NCBI GenBank assembly: GCA_017460885.1
Contig: JAFUAB010000038.1
Coordinates: 1-32,609, forward strand
Direction of reading: 5' to 3'
Source: Lachnospiraceae bacterium
Lineage (GTDB): Bacteria; Bacillota; Clostridia; Lachnospirales; Lachnospiraceae
Length of the DNA stretch: 32,609 bases
The notes beneath the pieces are model-generated. The model was not told where the DNA came from. It saw only the letters and a list, made by a program, of their open reading frames with translations, and ran no database searches. This document shows positions 15,842-24,239 of this stretch, one piece after another. Positions within the stretch are counted from its first letter, which is position 1, and each line of letters starts with the position of its first letter. The position numbers and the translations under genes are program-made.

Positions 15842-18208
15842 TTATTCATTAATGCTGATACTCTGAAGTCCGTTGATAAACCTTGTATTTTCGGATGTGG
15901 CTCCGTAAGCTATCGGTGTCGCACTGGAAAGCTTGATATTGCAGATCGTTCTCTGCCCGGATAATCTGGCCTTATTATCTCCGCTTCCGAGAGCAAGTAC
16001 CACATTGCCTTCTCCCTTTAGATCCAGAGCCGAATTATCTGATCGGATTTCCAGCTCACCGCCTCCCGCACCTATCAGATAGAGCTGTTGTCCGTTGCCG
16101 CGAATGATTATCTCGCTGTCCTCCAGAATGATATCTCCGCATGTGATTTCGGGAGTACCTATGGAAGAAATGGATCTGCCGGCCGCCATGATGTTCAGAT
16201 TCGCGTTGCGGATCCTGATATGCTGGGTTCCCTCCAGGCATCCTATACCGACACCGGAGTCGATCTTGATGTCCAGCTGCAGTCTGCAATCCGATACGGT
16301 GATCTCCGGTTCTCCTATCACTGAGCCTATCGAGATAGCCTTGCCGCTGGCGGGCTCTATACGCACGGTTCCCGACAACAGACTGATGCCGCAGCCGTCC
16401 CCCGGTCTGCCTCCGCCTATTCCGATCGCCTCATCGGCTTCCACCAGAATGTCAAGAGAGCCTGTTCCAAGCCATCTGATATCACCGAAGCCCGCATTCC
16501 AGTTATTGCCGATGGAGTAGCTTGATATACCCTGGGAACGTATCTGCAGATTGCCCTTACCCTCTATGACCAGCCGTGAGGTATCGGGCACAAGGATCCC
16601 GTACTTAAAGAGTCTGTTCTCTCCTTCAAGAACAAGAGTAAGCTCTGAATTCTTGCCAAGCTCGATACACGGCAGCTGATGCGTACTCTCGATAAACAGA
16701 TTTCTGATGGTCAGCCTGCATCTGCATCCGTCCTTGATCTTGATAGACATCTCGGCGGAATAACCGGTATTGCCCACAAGGACAAATTCGTCCTGATCGA
16801 TCAGGATCCCGGTGTATTTCTCCAGGGCCAGCCTCATAACGGGCAGCTCCTTCTCTCCCTTCAGGGCATATATCTTGCGGACATCCTGATTGGTACCCTT
16901 GACGGCTGAGGAAATGATCTCATTCTTGATATTCTCATCGATATATTCGAGCACATCAAAAGCCGGTCTGGCGGTATAGAAGCCCTGGATCAGATCTATG
17001 CCGAGATCCACTACCATCCTGAGCTCCGCACCGGTCTCCACTCCCTCCGCAAGAGTCTTAACTCCGTTAGCAGCTGCAAATTCCACTATGCCTTTGACGA
17101 AATGCTGCTTCTTGGTATCCTCGTGAATACCCGAGATCAGCAGCCTGTCTATCTTAAGATAAGACGGAGTGTATGTAAGCAGGCTGGAGGTATTGGAATA
17201 TCCGGTACCAAAATCATCGATCGCCAGCTCAAAGGAATCCTCGACACTTCTTTTAAGCAGATATTCAAGCTCCTGGTTTTTAAATTCGGTATTCTCGGTG
17301 ATCTCAACAACTATACGATCGGAAAAAAGTCCTTTGAACCGTTCTTTGAATTCATCGTAATCCTCCGCAGACATCTGATATCCCGGGAGGCTGTTGATAA
17401 ATACCTTCCTGTCTCCAAACAGCTGTCTGTTGTCCGCATAGAACTGCATTACGTTTACAAATGTCAGCTTCTCTATATCATACAGCCGGTTTTCACGGGT
17501 GGCGTAATCCAGTATGGTGATCGGCGATACGTTCATACCGAAATCCGCTCTCATCAGAGCCTCATATCCGAATATCTCACCGGTGGACGTATCCACGATG
17601 GGCTGGAATGCATAACGGAATCTGTTATCATTTATGATCTCGCCGATCAGATTATCCTCCGGAATGACCGTGTCCTCGGGGATCTTTTCCTTGGAATCCG
17701 AATAGATCTCGACTTCAACAGTTTTGTAGGATCTGCCGTTTATCTCTGTCTCCTTAACCGGGCCGGTCTCGGAAAAGCCTACGGCATGATACATATCCAG
17801 CTGCGCGTCATTGTCGCAGAATGCCTCTGCAACGATCTTTTTGGACTTAAGGATATCAAAGCCGTATTTGAGTGCCAGCTCCAGCATACCCATACCGTAG
17901 CCGCGTCCTCTGACCTCTGGATTGACCAGGATATGCCTGATACGTATACAGGTTTTATTATTGTCCTCCGTATCCGGTTCGTTTGTATCCAGCACACAGT
18001 ATCCGATCAGAAGATCGTCATCCATGGCCGTCATCTGGCAGATATCGTCATTGTCCTCCATATGTTCGGCAAAATCAAGCAGGGTATCCGCAGATACGGG
18101 ATAGCTCCCAAGCTTGCCTGCACTCCAGTAAATGAATTCATCCTCGTTACTGATCCAGGATGCGATCACCGCGGCATCCTTGCGCTTATAGGGTCTTAAT
18201 CTGATCAT
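15842..18208 (-). CDS. GNAT acetyltransferase - EAL phosphodiesterase - beta-helix fusion
   Basis: 788 aa with three modules. Residues 1-170 are a GNAT domain with the acetyl-CoA loop VRGRGYGMGMLE. Residues about 185-430 are an EAL domain keeping EALMR (216-220), NSLP, EITEN, DDFGTGYSN (from 331), LKIDR, EGVET (388-392) and QGFY, so c-di-GMP hydrolysis is likely. Residues about 475-788 are short beta strands with repeated Gly/Ile/Asp turns (LVLEGENRLFKYGI, GIGGGRPGDG, ISIGSVIGEPEITVSDC), like right-handed beta-helix carbohydrate-binding domains. No signal peptide or membrane helix is seen, so all three parts appear cytoplasmic. ATG with GGAGAG upstream. The GNAT and EAL calls are firm; the beta-helix assignment is from the repeat pattern only. 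Confidence 0.9.
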   Translation of the reverse strand: MIRLRPYKRKDAAVIASWISNEDEFIYWSAGKLGSYPVSADTLLDFAEHMEDNDDICQMTAMDDDLLIGYCVLDTNEPDTEDNNKTCIRIRHILVNPEVRGRGYGMGMLELALKYGFDILKSKKIVAEAFCDNDAQLDMYHAVGFSETGPVKETEINGRSYKTVEVEIYSDSKEKIPEDTVIPEDNLIGEIINDNRFRYAFQPIVDTSTGEIFGYEALMRADFGMNVSPITILDYATRENRLYDIEKLTFVNVMQFYADNRQLFGDRKVFINSLPGYQMSAEDYDEFKERFKGLFSDRIVVEITENTEFKNQELEYLLKRSVEDSFELAIDDFGTGYSNTSSLLTYTPSYLKIDRLLISGIHEDTKKQHFVKGIVEFAAANGVKTLAEGVETGAELRMVVDLGIDLIQGFYTARPAFDVLEYIDENIKNEIISSAVKGTNQDVRKIYALKGEKELPVMRLALEKYTGILIDQDEFVLVGNTGYSAEMSIKIKDGCRCRLTIRNLFIESTHQLPCIELGKNSELTLVLEGENRLFKYGILVPDTSRLVIEGKGNLQIRSQGISSYSIGNNWNAGFGDIRWLGTGSLDILVEADEAIGIGGGRPGDGCGISLLSGTVRIEPASGKAISIGSVIGEPEITVSDCRLQLDIKIDSGVGIGCLEGTQHIRIRNANLNIMAAGRSISSIGTPEITCGDIILEDSEIIIRGNGQQLYLIGAGGGELEIRSDNSALDLKGEGNVVLALGSGDNKARLSGQRTICNIKLSSATPIAYGATSENTRFINGLQSISINE

Positions 18209-18327
18209 GTATACTCTCCAATCGTGAAAATGTATCTTGGCGAAAATGACACTCGGGAACGGAATATCAGGTCAAACAGGCTCATGTTCCATCTGTATCC
18301 AGGTCCGTGACTTCTCCTTCGTAATAC

Positions 18328-19611
18328 TTAATCTTTCAGACATCCGATCGGCACAACATATACTCCGTCTTTTCGCTGATATGCATAACTATCCGTACCA
18401 GACAGCACCATAAGAAAAGAAGGTTCATGCATCCTGGTAGTATCGATCTTATCCGCAAGTTCCTTCAGTGTCTTGGCTCCATGCTCTATCAATGTATTTC
18501 CGCCAAGCTTGATCTCTATAAGGCCATAATCGCCATTATTCAGATGAATAACCGCATCACACTCCAGCCCGCTCTTATCTCTGTAATGATAAAGCTGTCC
18601 TCCGAGTGCATCAGCATATATCCTCAGATCTCTAATACACATAGTTTCAAACATGAGCCCAAATGTATTCAGGTCGTTCATTAAATCTTCAGGATAAACA
18701 CCCAGTGCGGCAGTGGCGATCGAAGGATCAACAAAGTACCTTGTATCAGATGTTCTGACGACTGTTTTTGATCTGAGATTCGGATTCCATGCCGGCAAAT
18801 CCTCAACAACAAAAATCTTTTTAAGCGCATTTACATATGACAGAACCGTATCTTCATCCAATGTCTGAGAATCATTAGCATCCATGTCAGCCTTGAGAGC
18901 AGCATTGCTAACCTGTGCTCCCTGATTTCTCGCATACGAACGCATAAGAAGTCTCGCCCGTTGTTCATTCCTGTTTATTCCATCTACTCTTGATATATCA
19001 TTATTGATAACCGATTCGTAATAATTCAGAGCCTGATCAAGTGCTATCTCCTTATCCTTCTGCAAAACAGCCCGGGGCCAGCCTCCCCTGCAGACAAGAT
19101 ATGATATATCTTCGACACTCAGATTATTTACAGATGCAAGCGACACTCCGGGCTTTTCGTCAAATAGCGCCTTTATACTAACCTCTCCATTGGACTCCCC
19201 GGACTCAAATAAGGACATGGGGCGCATCTTGATCCTCGCATATCGTCCGGTTCCCGAATGTTCCATTTTTGAAATATCTACAGGGACAGACGATCCGGTC
19301 AGAATATACATTCCCTCGGATCCTCCATGATCAACAGCAAACCGGATACTGTCCCACAATGCTGGCGCAATCTGCCATTCGTCAATCAGTCTCGGCAACT
19401 CGCCCGCAAGCAAAACAGAAGGTTTTATCTCAGCCATCCTAAGATTCTGTTCCTTCCTTTCGGGCTCATCCATGTACAATATGCTTGCAGCTGTCTGCTC
19501 TGCTGTTGTGGTCTTTCCACACCACTTGGGTCCTTCGATCAGAACTGCTCCGGCGCTTTTCAGTTTTCTTTCCAAAAGGCTGTCAGCAACCCTCTTCTTG
19601 TAATCATCCAT
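18328..19611 (-). CDS. AAA ATPase with DUF4143 domain
   Basis: 427 aa, the common AAA_14-DUF4143 architecture. Walker A is GPKWCGKTT (27-35), Walker B-like RLIDEWQ (about 75-81), and the sensor region is YILTGSS. The C-terminal DUF4143 domain contains GLECDAVIHLNNGDYGLIEIKLG, resembling a PD-(D/E)XK nuclease-fold core. These proteins are widespread in gut bacteria and archaea; their role is unknown, with defence or DNA transactions often suspected. It is a stand-alone gene. The ribosome site is weak. Upstream is a promoter overlapped by three 23-bp-spaced repeats, suggesting tight control. Confidence 0.9.
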   Translation of the reverse strand: MDDYKKRVADSLLERKLKSAGAVLIEGPKWCGKTTTAEQTAASILYMDEPERKEQNLRMAEIKPSVLLAGELPRLIDEWQIAPALWDSIRFAVDHGGSEGMYILTGSSVPVDISKMEHSGTGRYARIKMRPMSLFESGESNGEVSIKALFDEKPGVSLASVNNLSVEDISYLVCRGGWPRAVLQKDKEIALDQALNYYESVINNDISRVDGINRNEQRARLLMRSYARNQGAQVSNAALKADMDANDSQTLDEDTVLSYVNALKKIFVVEDLPAWNPNLRSKTVVRTSDTRYFVDPSIATAALGVYPEDLMNDLNTFGLMFETMCIRDLRIYADALGGQLYHYRDKSGLECDAVIHLNNGDYGLIEIKLGGNTLIEHGAKTLKELADKIDTTRMHEPSFLMVLSGTDSYAYQRKDGVYVVPIGCLKD

Positions 19612-19649
19612 AGGATTATTATTCCCTGTTCCCTATTTTCTATACAACA

Positions 19650-19722
19650 ACAATATCATGCATTCGGTTATTTGGCAATAATCCTTTCGGCCGTTTGGCT
19701 ATATATTTTTCGGTTATTCGGC
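19650..19722 (-). promoter_or_regulatory. ATPase promoter with three-copy operator array
   Basis: On the minus strand TTGCCA (19678-19673) and TATTGT (19655-19650) are 17 nt apart. Three 14-bp direct repeats, written on the plus strand as TTCGGTTATTTGGC (19663), TTCGGCCGTTTGGC (19686) and TTCGGTTATTCGGC (19709), start exactly 23 bp apart. The first covers the -35 box. Each copy contains two TTYGG half-sites 8 bp apart. A repressor or autoregulator binding array is the simplest reading. Confidence 0.75.
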
Positions 19723-19787
19723 ATTAACTGTAGCATCAATCGGAAGATAAACGACGTTCAGCCTCAGATATCCCAAAAGGGCATAAT

Positions 19788-19862
19788 GGTGAGTCGCACA
19801 CAACAGATCTGGCCCTTGGCCAATTATAATATTATGTGTGGTCGGCACAGCCGACACTCACC
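19788..19862. repeat. Multi-branched palindromic element
   Basis: A perfect 7-bp closing stem GGTGAGT (19788-19794)/ACTCACC (19856-19862) encloses CACAC/GTGTG (19797-19801/19836-19840), GGCC-CTT-GGCC (19811-19821), the self-complementary ATAATATTAT, and GTCGGC-ACA-GCCGAC (19841-19855). It has a compact cloverleaf-like shape but is not a tRNA: no T-loop or anticodon arm. It overlaps the stop of a degenerate minus-strand reading frame. It may be a mobile-element end or a structured RNA. Confidence 0.5.
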
Positions 19863-20022
19863 CTAAGTACGACCGAGGCCTTTGGTACGGATCGCAATAC
19901 GTGATAACACCATTTACTCCGATGAAATGCTCCATATCTATCGTTTCATTGAACTCAACAGGATTTAAATCATATAACCGATGAATTTTATTGTAATATC
20001 CGAACCAAAAAACGAACGCTCT
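19858..20022 (-). other. Open-frame remnant without a start
   Basis: A 54-codon open stretch ending in TGA reads like protein (contains NKIHRLYDLNPVEFNETIDM and ends CDPYQRPRSYLG) but has no upstream start codon, and a stop lies just before it. It may be the tail of a decayed gene next to the Fic/IS1380 scar. I do not recognise the family. The rest of 19,612-20,095 holds the operator array, the palindrome and a terminator, and no intact gene. Confidence 0.3.
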
Positions 20023-20037
20023 TTACAAAGCATTCGT
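20007..20037 (-). terminator. Intrinsic terminator after the Fic remnant
   Basis: On the minus strand ACGAATGCT (20037-20029) pairs with AGCGTTCGT (20020-20012), with one G-T pair and an 8-nt loop, and runs into six Ts. Confidence 0.75.
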
Positions 20038-20095
20038 CTTTAAAATATATAAAAATGTATCCGGATTTCATAGCACATCTTCTACGCAATAATTA

Positions 20096-20566
20096 TCAGA
20101 TAATGAAACGATATCTTCCTTTCCCGGCACCGGTTATCTTTTCTGTCAGATGTAATGAATACATCCTCCCCAGCAATGTAGATGCCGGCTTTTATGTGAT
20201 CTTTAATACATCAATAACATCTGCACGACCAAATACTTTTTCAACACCAAAAGTAGCATAAAGCTTTACAATACTATCCTTTGTCCGGGATGAAATTTCT
20301 TTAGAATTTATAGTCTCCAAAATGTCGTTTTTATTCTCAATGTGCTGTTCAATGTGTCGTTTAATGTGTTGTTTGCCATCGGAATGTGTTGTTTCTTCCC
20401 ACCTGATATGCATATACCGGTTTTTCAATTCATTGTTTTCGTCCATAAGCAGATTTCTAAGGAATGTCTCAAGAAAAGACATATCCTCATAAATGCCATT
20501 CTTCACATCACGGTAATTCGCTCTTACAAGTGAATTTCTGAAATACCATGCATTTTTTGCGTGAAC
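20096..20566 (-). pseudogene. C-terminal remnant of a Fic-family protein
   Basis: Reading the minus strand from about 20566, the frame gives AKNAWYFRNSLVRANYRD, then SFLETFLRNLLM and NELKNRYMHI, typical of the segment after the Fic helix bundle. Further on comes a winged-helix-like end, VFGRADVIDVLKIT. An in-frame TAA (20192-20194) interrupts that helix; translation would resume as KPASTLLGRMYSLHLTEKIT and end at 20096. The catalytic HPFxxGN part is missing because the 5' side is replaced by a transposase fragment. A GTG at 20506 could start a 104-aa peptide, but no function is expected. Confidence 0.75.
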
Positions 20567-20712
20567 AAACGATATACGAGTTTTACAAGACCTATCTTCT
20601 CTGCGAATTCCTTTATCAGAAGGAGTCCGGCATCAGATGACAGGTCGCCTCCGTCAAAGTTTATTTTAAGATAGGGGTTGCTTTCGAGTGTAGTGTCTAT
20701 TAAACTATTCAT
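20562..20712 (-). pseudogene. N-terminal remnant of an IS1380-type transposase
   Basis: ATG with an upstream GGAGAAG. The protein begins MNSLIDTTLESNPYLKINFD and continues GGDLSSDAGLLLIKEFAEKI, the typical start of IS1380-group DDE transposases. Similarity ends at about LVYRLF, where the sequence switches into the Fic remnant in another frame (20560-20572). The catalytic DDE residues are lost. Upstream, CTATCA-CC-TGATAG (about 20787-20800) could be part of the original IS end. Confidence 0.75.
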
Positions 20713-20889
20713 AGGGCTTCTCCTTATGGTATATGTTGTGTTGTCGTACTTACACTATACCATATATAGAGGCCCTTTTCTATCACCTGATAGATGAAAG
20801 CAGCAGTATTAAAATGTCAAGGAACTATGCGGTTTTACACCGCCACCGATTCATTCGGTGAATAATACAGGCTAAATATACATTTGATT

Positions 20890-21117
20890 CTATAAAACGA
20901 TTTTCGCCTTTCCGTGATACGGATGCTCCTTTGCATAGCGAACCGCCTCACTATGGAGTTCTTCAGGAGATTTTTTATCAAAGTAATCCCTCTGCCACTT
21001 CGTATAATCAAACTTCTCACGCATTACAGTAGCAATGAAGTGCTCTGCCTCAACAAGTCCCATATTGTCAACAAGACACTGCATTCCTCGACTCAATACT
21101 TCCACAGTAGTCATTTC
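20890..21117 (-). CDS. Small partner of the PIN gene (putative antitoxin-like)
   Basis: About 75 aa if started at the GTG that lies 7 bp after the PIN stop and 9 nt after GGAGG; an ATG three codons later is the alternative. The protein reads TTVEVLSRGMQCLVDNMGLV, then AEHFIATVMREKFDYTKWQR and a charged end. No DNA-binding ribbon-helix-helix or AbrB motif is obvious. Gene order (toxin-like first, partner second) is the reverse of normal vapBC. Function is inferred only from coupling. Confidence 0.65.
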   Translation of the reverse strand, partial: EMTTVEVLSRGMQCLVDNMGLVEAEHFIATVMREKFDYTKWQRDYFDKKSPEELHSEAVRYAKEHPYHGKAKIVL

Positions 21118-21124
21118 CACGTTA

Positions 21125-21562
21125 TCATCCCTCCAATACATTGATAAATTCAATGGGGTTCATAAGCTGTATCTCATCTGACCTATATTTCAACAGGCGA
21201 TCATCCGTCGTAAGAAAATAATCACACTTCGACAGGATTGCACAAGCTACGTGGCAAGCGTCCTTATGTTTTATCCCGGTCTGTTCTATCTCAATCGCCA
21301 TCTCATTCACTTTTTCGTCCATGCGCTCCGAAACATGAACTTCGGCATAACTGTCCTGAAAATCAAGAATATGCCGTCTGCGCATCTCGTATGTATTCTG
21401 GCTAGTTTCATAATATCCCATATAGGATGTGGCAAGCTCGATTTTCCCCTGCCTTATCGCCGTCTGAACTGCCATCTTCGCCTGACTCTCTAATGATATT
21501 CTAAGCTGCGACTGGTCGTCATATGGACGGTTATAGCAACAGTTATCAAGATATACCCTCAT
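21125..21562 (-). CDS. PIN-domain ribonuclease-like protein
   Basis: 145 aa, the full size of VapC-like PIN domains. Acidic positions are D6 in MRVYLDNCCYNRP, E in MGYYETSQN, D in KHKDACHVACAI and DD in FLTTDDRLLKY, as expected for a Mg-dependent RNase. VapC enzymes usually cleave tRNA or rRNA when not bound by antitoxin. The gene directly precedes a small co-oriented gene. The ribosome site GAGG is 12 nt from the ATG. It lies just outside the presumed end of the mobile element. Confidence 0.85.
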   Translation of the reverse strand: MRVYLDNCCYNRPYDDQSQLRISLESQAKMAVQTAIRQGKIELATSYMGYYETSQNTYEMRRRHILDFQDSYAEVHVSERMDEKVNEMAIEIEQTGIKHKDACHVACAILSKCDYFLTTDDRLLKYRSDEIQLMNPIEFINVLEG

Positions 21563-21669
21563 TCTTGTAGTGCACCTCTTCTTAATTCACTTCCTTTACA
21601 AATCAATGTTTGGATAGGTGTTCGTATACCTTCCGTTTAGTGGACAGAAGTCCTTAATATCAGAACCCT

Positions 21670-23304
21670 TTATGCGAAAAAATCAGTTTCCTCATTTTCC
21701 ATGATGAAGTCCTGCATCATGTCAAAAGCTTCATTATTTTCATTTTCACATGGTTTCTTTAACATATCCAGAATTCTCTTCCTGTTTTTAATAAGCTCTT
21801 CCGTATCATTGATTGACAGCTCTCTTGTATCTTCACTAAAATGCATTGTTATAGCCAGCTTGTCTTTATATACTATCACTTTATCAACAAAGATATCAAG
21901 GATACGTTGGCGGGTTGCTTTGTCTTCCATATTGCCGGCAAAGCTGTCAAAAAACCTCACTATATCCTCAAGCTTTATCCTGCATTTGAGTCTTAGTTTT
22001 TCTTTCTCCAGCTCTTCTGTTAAAAAGTCTTTCCTTTCCTTAAGTTCCAAGAGTTCGTTCTGGGTAAAGTCATTAAAAACACCATTTTTGATTGCATTCA
22101 TAATGTTCTTTACTTGCCTGTCAACGTCTTTGATCGCCAGTTCAAGAGATTTCTCTAGACTGTCGTTATTAGCATCCTGCGATGTATAGTATTCATAACA
22201 TAAATTAGCAAAAATAATCCGGTTTTCCGGTTTCATTATCAGCTCATCCAATGCATAAAGAACAATCTGCTCTACAGTATCCTTCCTAACATCCTTGAGC
22301 GTACAACTGTGTTTACGTTTTTCTTTGCAGGAATAGTAATAGTGTCTCTTACCCGTATGGCTTTTACCGCTTGTGCCCTGCATTGTAGAACCGCATTCAC
22401 CGCAATATATATGACTGGTAAGCCAAAAATCTTCTATGTTTGCATCAGGATTACTCTTCTTTATTCCACCTTTTCCTCCATGCTTGTTTTCAGCTAACCT
22501 TTCCTGTGCTTTCTCAAACAGTTCATCCGATATCAGGCGCGGTAATCCATCCTGAATAACGATCTGCTCTTCTCCCTTTCCCCAGCGATACTCACCGAGA
22601 TATGTTCTGTTATTCAGGATATGCCGCAGTGAATTAACAACAAAGGAATTTCCTTGTACAGTTTTATATCCCGCCTCGTTTAATTCATTAGCAATTTTCT
22701 GCAGCGGTTTACCATCTGCATATTCCTGGAATATCTTCATAACTATCGGAGCAGTAGCCGGATCAATCTTATACTTAGTATTTCGTTCACCTGTATATCC
22801 CAATATTTTCACTCCGTTGTATAGACAATGTTCAGCGTTGAACTTAAGTCCACGCTTAACATTACTTCTGTGATTAATGATAAAAGTGTGAGCCATGGCA
22901 GCATAGAGTCCCTGCATAGCATATCGTATGCCCTGATCTTCCGGCAGGGGCTCAGCTATAGTCACAAGTTCCACCCCCATATCAAGGAGCATCGCATCTA
23001 TTGCAAACGAGTCATGTATTTCGCGAGATAGCCTGTCAAGCTTCCATGTCAATAAATATGCAGGTCTGCCTGTTCTGGCCTCAACCAACAATGTTTGCAG
23101 ACCTGGCCTCTCCATTGTGGTTCCCGTGATTGCCTTGTCTGTATATGTCTTAACTATTTTAATATTATTCTTCTCCGCATATATCTTGGCTTCCGCAATC
23201 TGTTGATCTATACTTACATCTCTCTGAGCATCAGATGAATATCTGCAATACAGGTATGCTTCATTCCCAGGATTTCTGCGAAATTCCTTAATATGACTTG
23301 CCAT
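21670..23304 (-). CDS. Large serine recombinase (integrase/resolvase family)
   Basis: 544 aa. The resolvase catalytic domain has YLYCRYSSDAQ with nucleophile S23 and LTWKLDRLSREIHD. It is followed by a recombinase domain (RGLKFNAEHCLYNGVKILGY) and a zinc ribbon with CGECG and SCKEKRKHSC, then a coiled coil (about 380-450). This is the TndX/TnpX-like layout that excises and integrates mobile elements at short att cores. The start was placed at the ATG with GGAGG 8 nt upstream; the earlier GTG lies inside that ribosome site. Last gene of the mobilization operon, with its own promoter and palindromic operator. The element boundary is probably just beyond its 3' end. Confidence 0.95.
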   Translation of the reverse strand: MASHIKEFRRNPGNEAYLYCRYSSDAQRDVSIDQQIAEAKIYAEKNNIKIVKTYTDKAITGTTMERPGLQTLLVEARTGRPAYLLTWKLDRLSREIHDSFAIDAMLLDMGVELVTIAEPLPEDQGIRYAMQGLYAAMAHTFIINHRSNVKRGLKFNAEHCLYNGVKILGYTGERNTKYKIDPATAPIVMKIFQEYADGKPLQKIANELNEAGYKTVQGNSFVVNSLRHILNNRTYLGEYRWGKGEEQIVIQDGLPRLISDELFEKAQERLAENKHGGKGGIKKSNPDANIEDFWLTSHIYCGECGSTMQGTSGKSHTGKRHYYYSCKEKRKHSCTLKDVRKDTVEQIVLYALDELIMKPENRIIFANLCYEYYTSQDANNDSLEKSLELAIKDVDRQVKNIMNAIKNGVFNDFTQNELLELKERKDFLTEELEKEKLRLKCRIKLEDIVRFFDSFAGNMEDKATRQRILDIFVDKVIVYKDKLAITMHFSEDTRELSINDTEELIKNRKRILDMLKKPCENENNEAFDMMQDFIMENEETDFFA

Positions 23305-23339
23305 TCTATTCACCTCCGTATAAGGATCTTGTTTAGATC

Positions 23340-23368
23340 AGTATATCACACAAGGTTCTGATATACAA
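23340..23368 (-). promoter_or_regulatory. Recombinase promoter overlapped by an inverted repeat
   Basis: On the minus strand TTGTAT (23368-23363) and TATACT (23345-23340) are 17 nt apart. A perfect inverted repeat GTATATCA (23341-23348)/TGATATAC (23359-23366) covers both boxes. A second hairpin CTGCG-TTATA-CGCAG lies upstream (about 23387-23401). It could be an operator or part of an att site. Confidence 0.7.
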
Positions 23369-23463
23369 ACTACGCGAGAGTAAATATCTGCGTTATACGC
23401 AGTAAGTAAGCCATCTTTTTTAGCAAAATATGCCCACGCTTCACTTGTTTGATCCCCTACCGT

Positions 23464-24222
23464 TTATCTTATAATATCGGCGAATTCATACGTTATACTA
23501 CTGATGAATTTATCGATCTTTTCACCCTTTCCACCCACCAGTCTGTCATTACTGAACACACTGCGCCGGAACTCTTTATAGTACTTTTCAGGTCTATCCA
23601 ATGTATATATGCTGTGGAAAAGGAAAAAAAGCTCAGAATCAAACGAATTACCACTATCAATATAATCATTGATGTGCGATACAAGTTCATCGTAGCTGTC
23701 AAGCATTGACAATACACTCTTTATTTCTCGGATCTTCTCAACACGCTTCTCGTCACCGTCATATACCGGAGTGAACCATAGTTTATTCTGTACTCTTCTG
23801 ATTAGGTCGTTTGAATTGTTCACCTGTTCCCGGGATTCTGGATCCGTCTTCCGCTCAGGAATAACTTTCACCTGTGATGTCGGCTCCGGCTTTTCTTCTT
23901 CTTTGACTACATGAGCAAGCTGTACCTGATCCTGATCTGTGATCGCAGAATCATCTGCGATGTTTTCAACACTTGCATCTTGTATCTCTTCCTGCTGTTC
24001 CTCCACCTGGCTGCTTCCCATTTCGGCTACTGTGTTAAATGCTTTGAAGATATTGTTAAGAGCTTCAAGAGCGGTCACAGATTCATTCGGTCTGGTCTTT
24101 CCCGCGATACCTCGCTCTCTCGCCTCGGTTGCCTCAAGGAGGAATCGGTCTGTATCCGGCGTTGTGTTCTGTGGCAGATCAAGATCAAATGATCTGCTGT
24201 TTTCTGATGTCATGTTACCCAT
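23464..24222 (-). CDS. Acidic hypothetical protein of the mobilization operon
   Basis: 252 aa, rich in Glu/Asp/Gln in the first half (low-complexity QVEEQQEEIQDASVEN, about 72-87), probably disordered. A more ordered second half (about 140-252) has helices containing NDLIRRVQNKLWFTPVY, EIKSVLSMLDSYDELVSH and FHSIYTLDRPEKYYKEF. No membrane segment or metal site. It starts 18 nt after the relaxase stop with GGAG upstream, so it is co-expressed and may be a relaxosome accessory. I do not recognise the family. Confidence 0.75.
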   Translation of the reverse strand: MGNMTSENSRSFDLDLPQNTTPDTDRFLLEATEARERGIAGKTRPNESVTALEALNNIFKAFNTVAEMGSSQVEEQQEEIQDASVENIADDSAITDQDQVQLAHVVKEEEKPEPTSQVKVIPERKTDPESREQVNNSNDLIRRVQNKLWFTPVYDGDEKRVEKIREIKSVLSMLDSYDELVSHINDYIDSGNSFDSELFFLFHSIYTLDRPEKYYKEFRRSVFSNDRLVGGKGEKIDKFISSITYEFADIIR

Positions 24223-24239
24223 AATATCGTTCTCCTTCC

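Noticed and set aside
19788-19862. tRNA gene suggested by the 7-bp closing stem
   Set aside because: No T-loop sequence, no anticodon arm, and 3-nt loops.
20835-21020. 61-codon minus-strand frame overlapping the PIN partner
   Set aside because: Shadow frame without a ribosome site; the 75-aa frame has better context.
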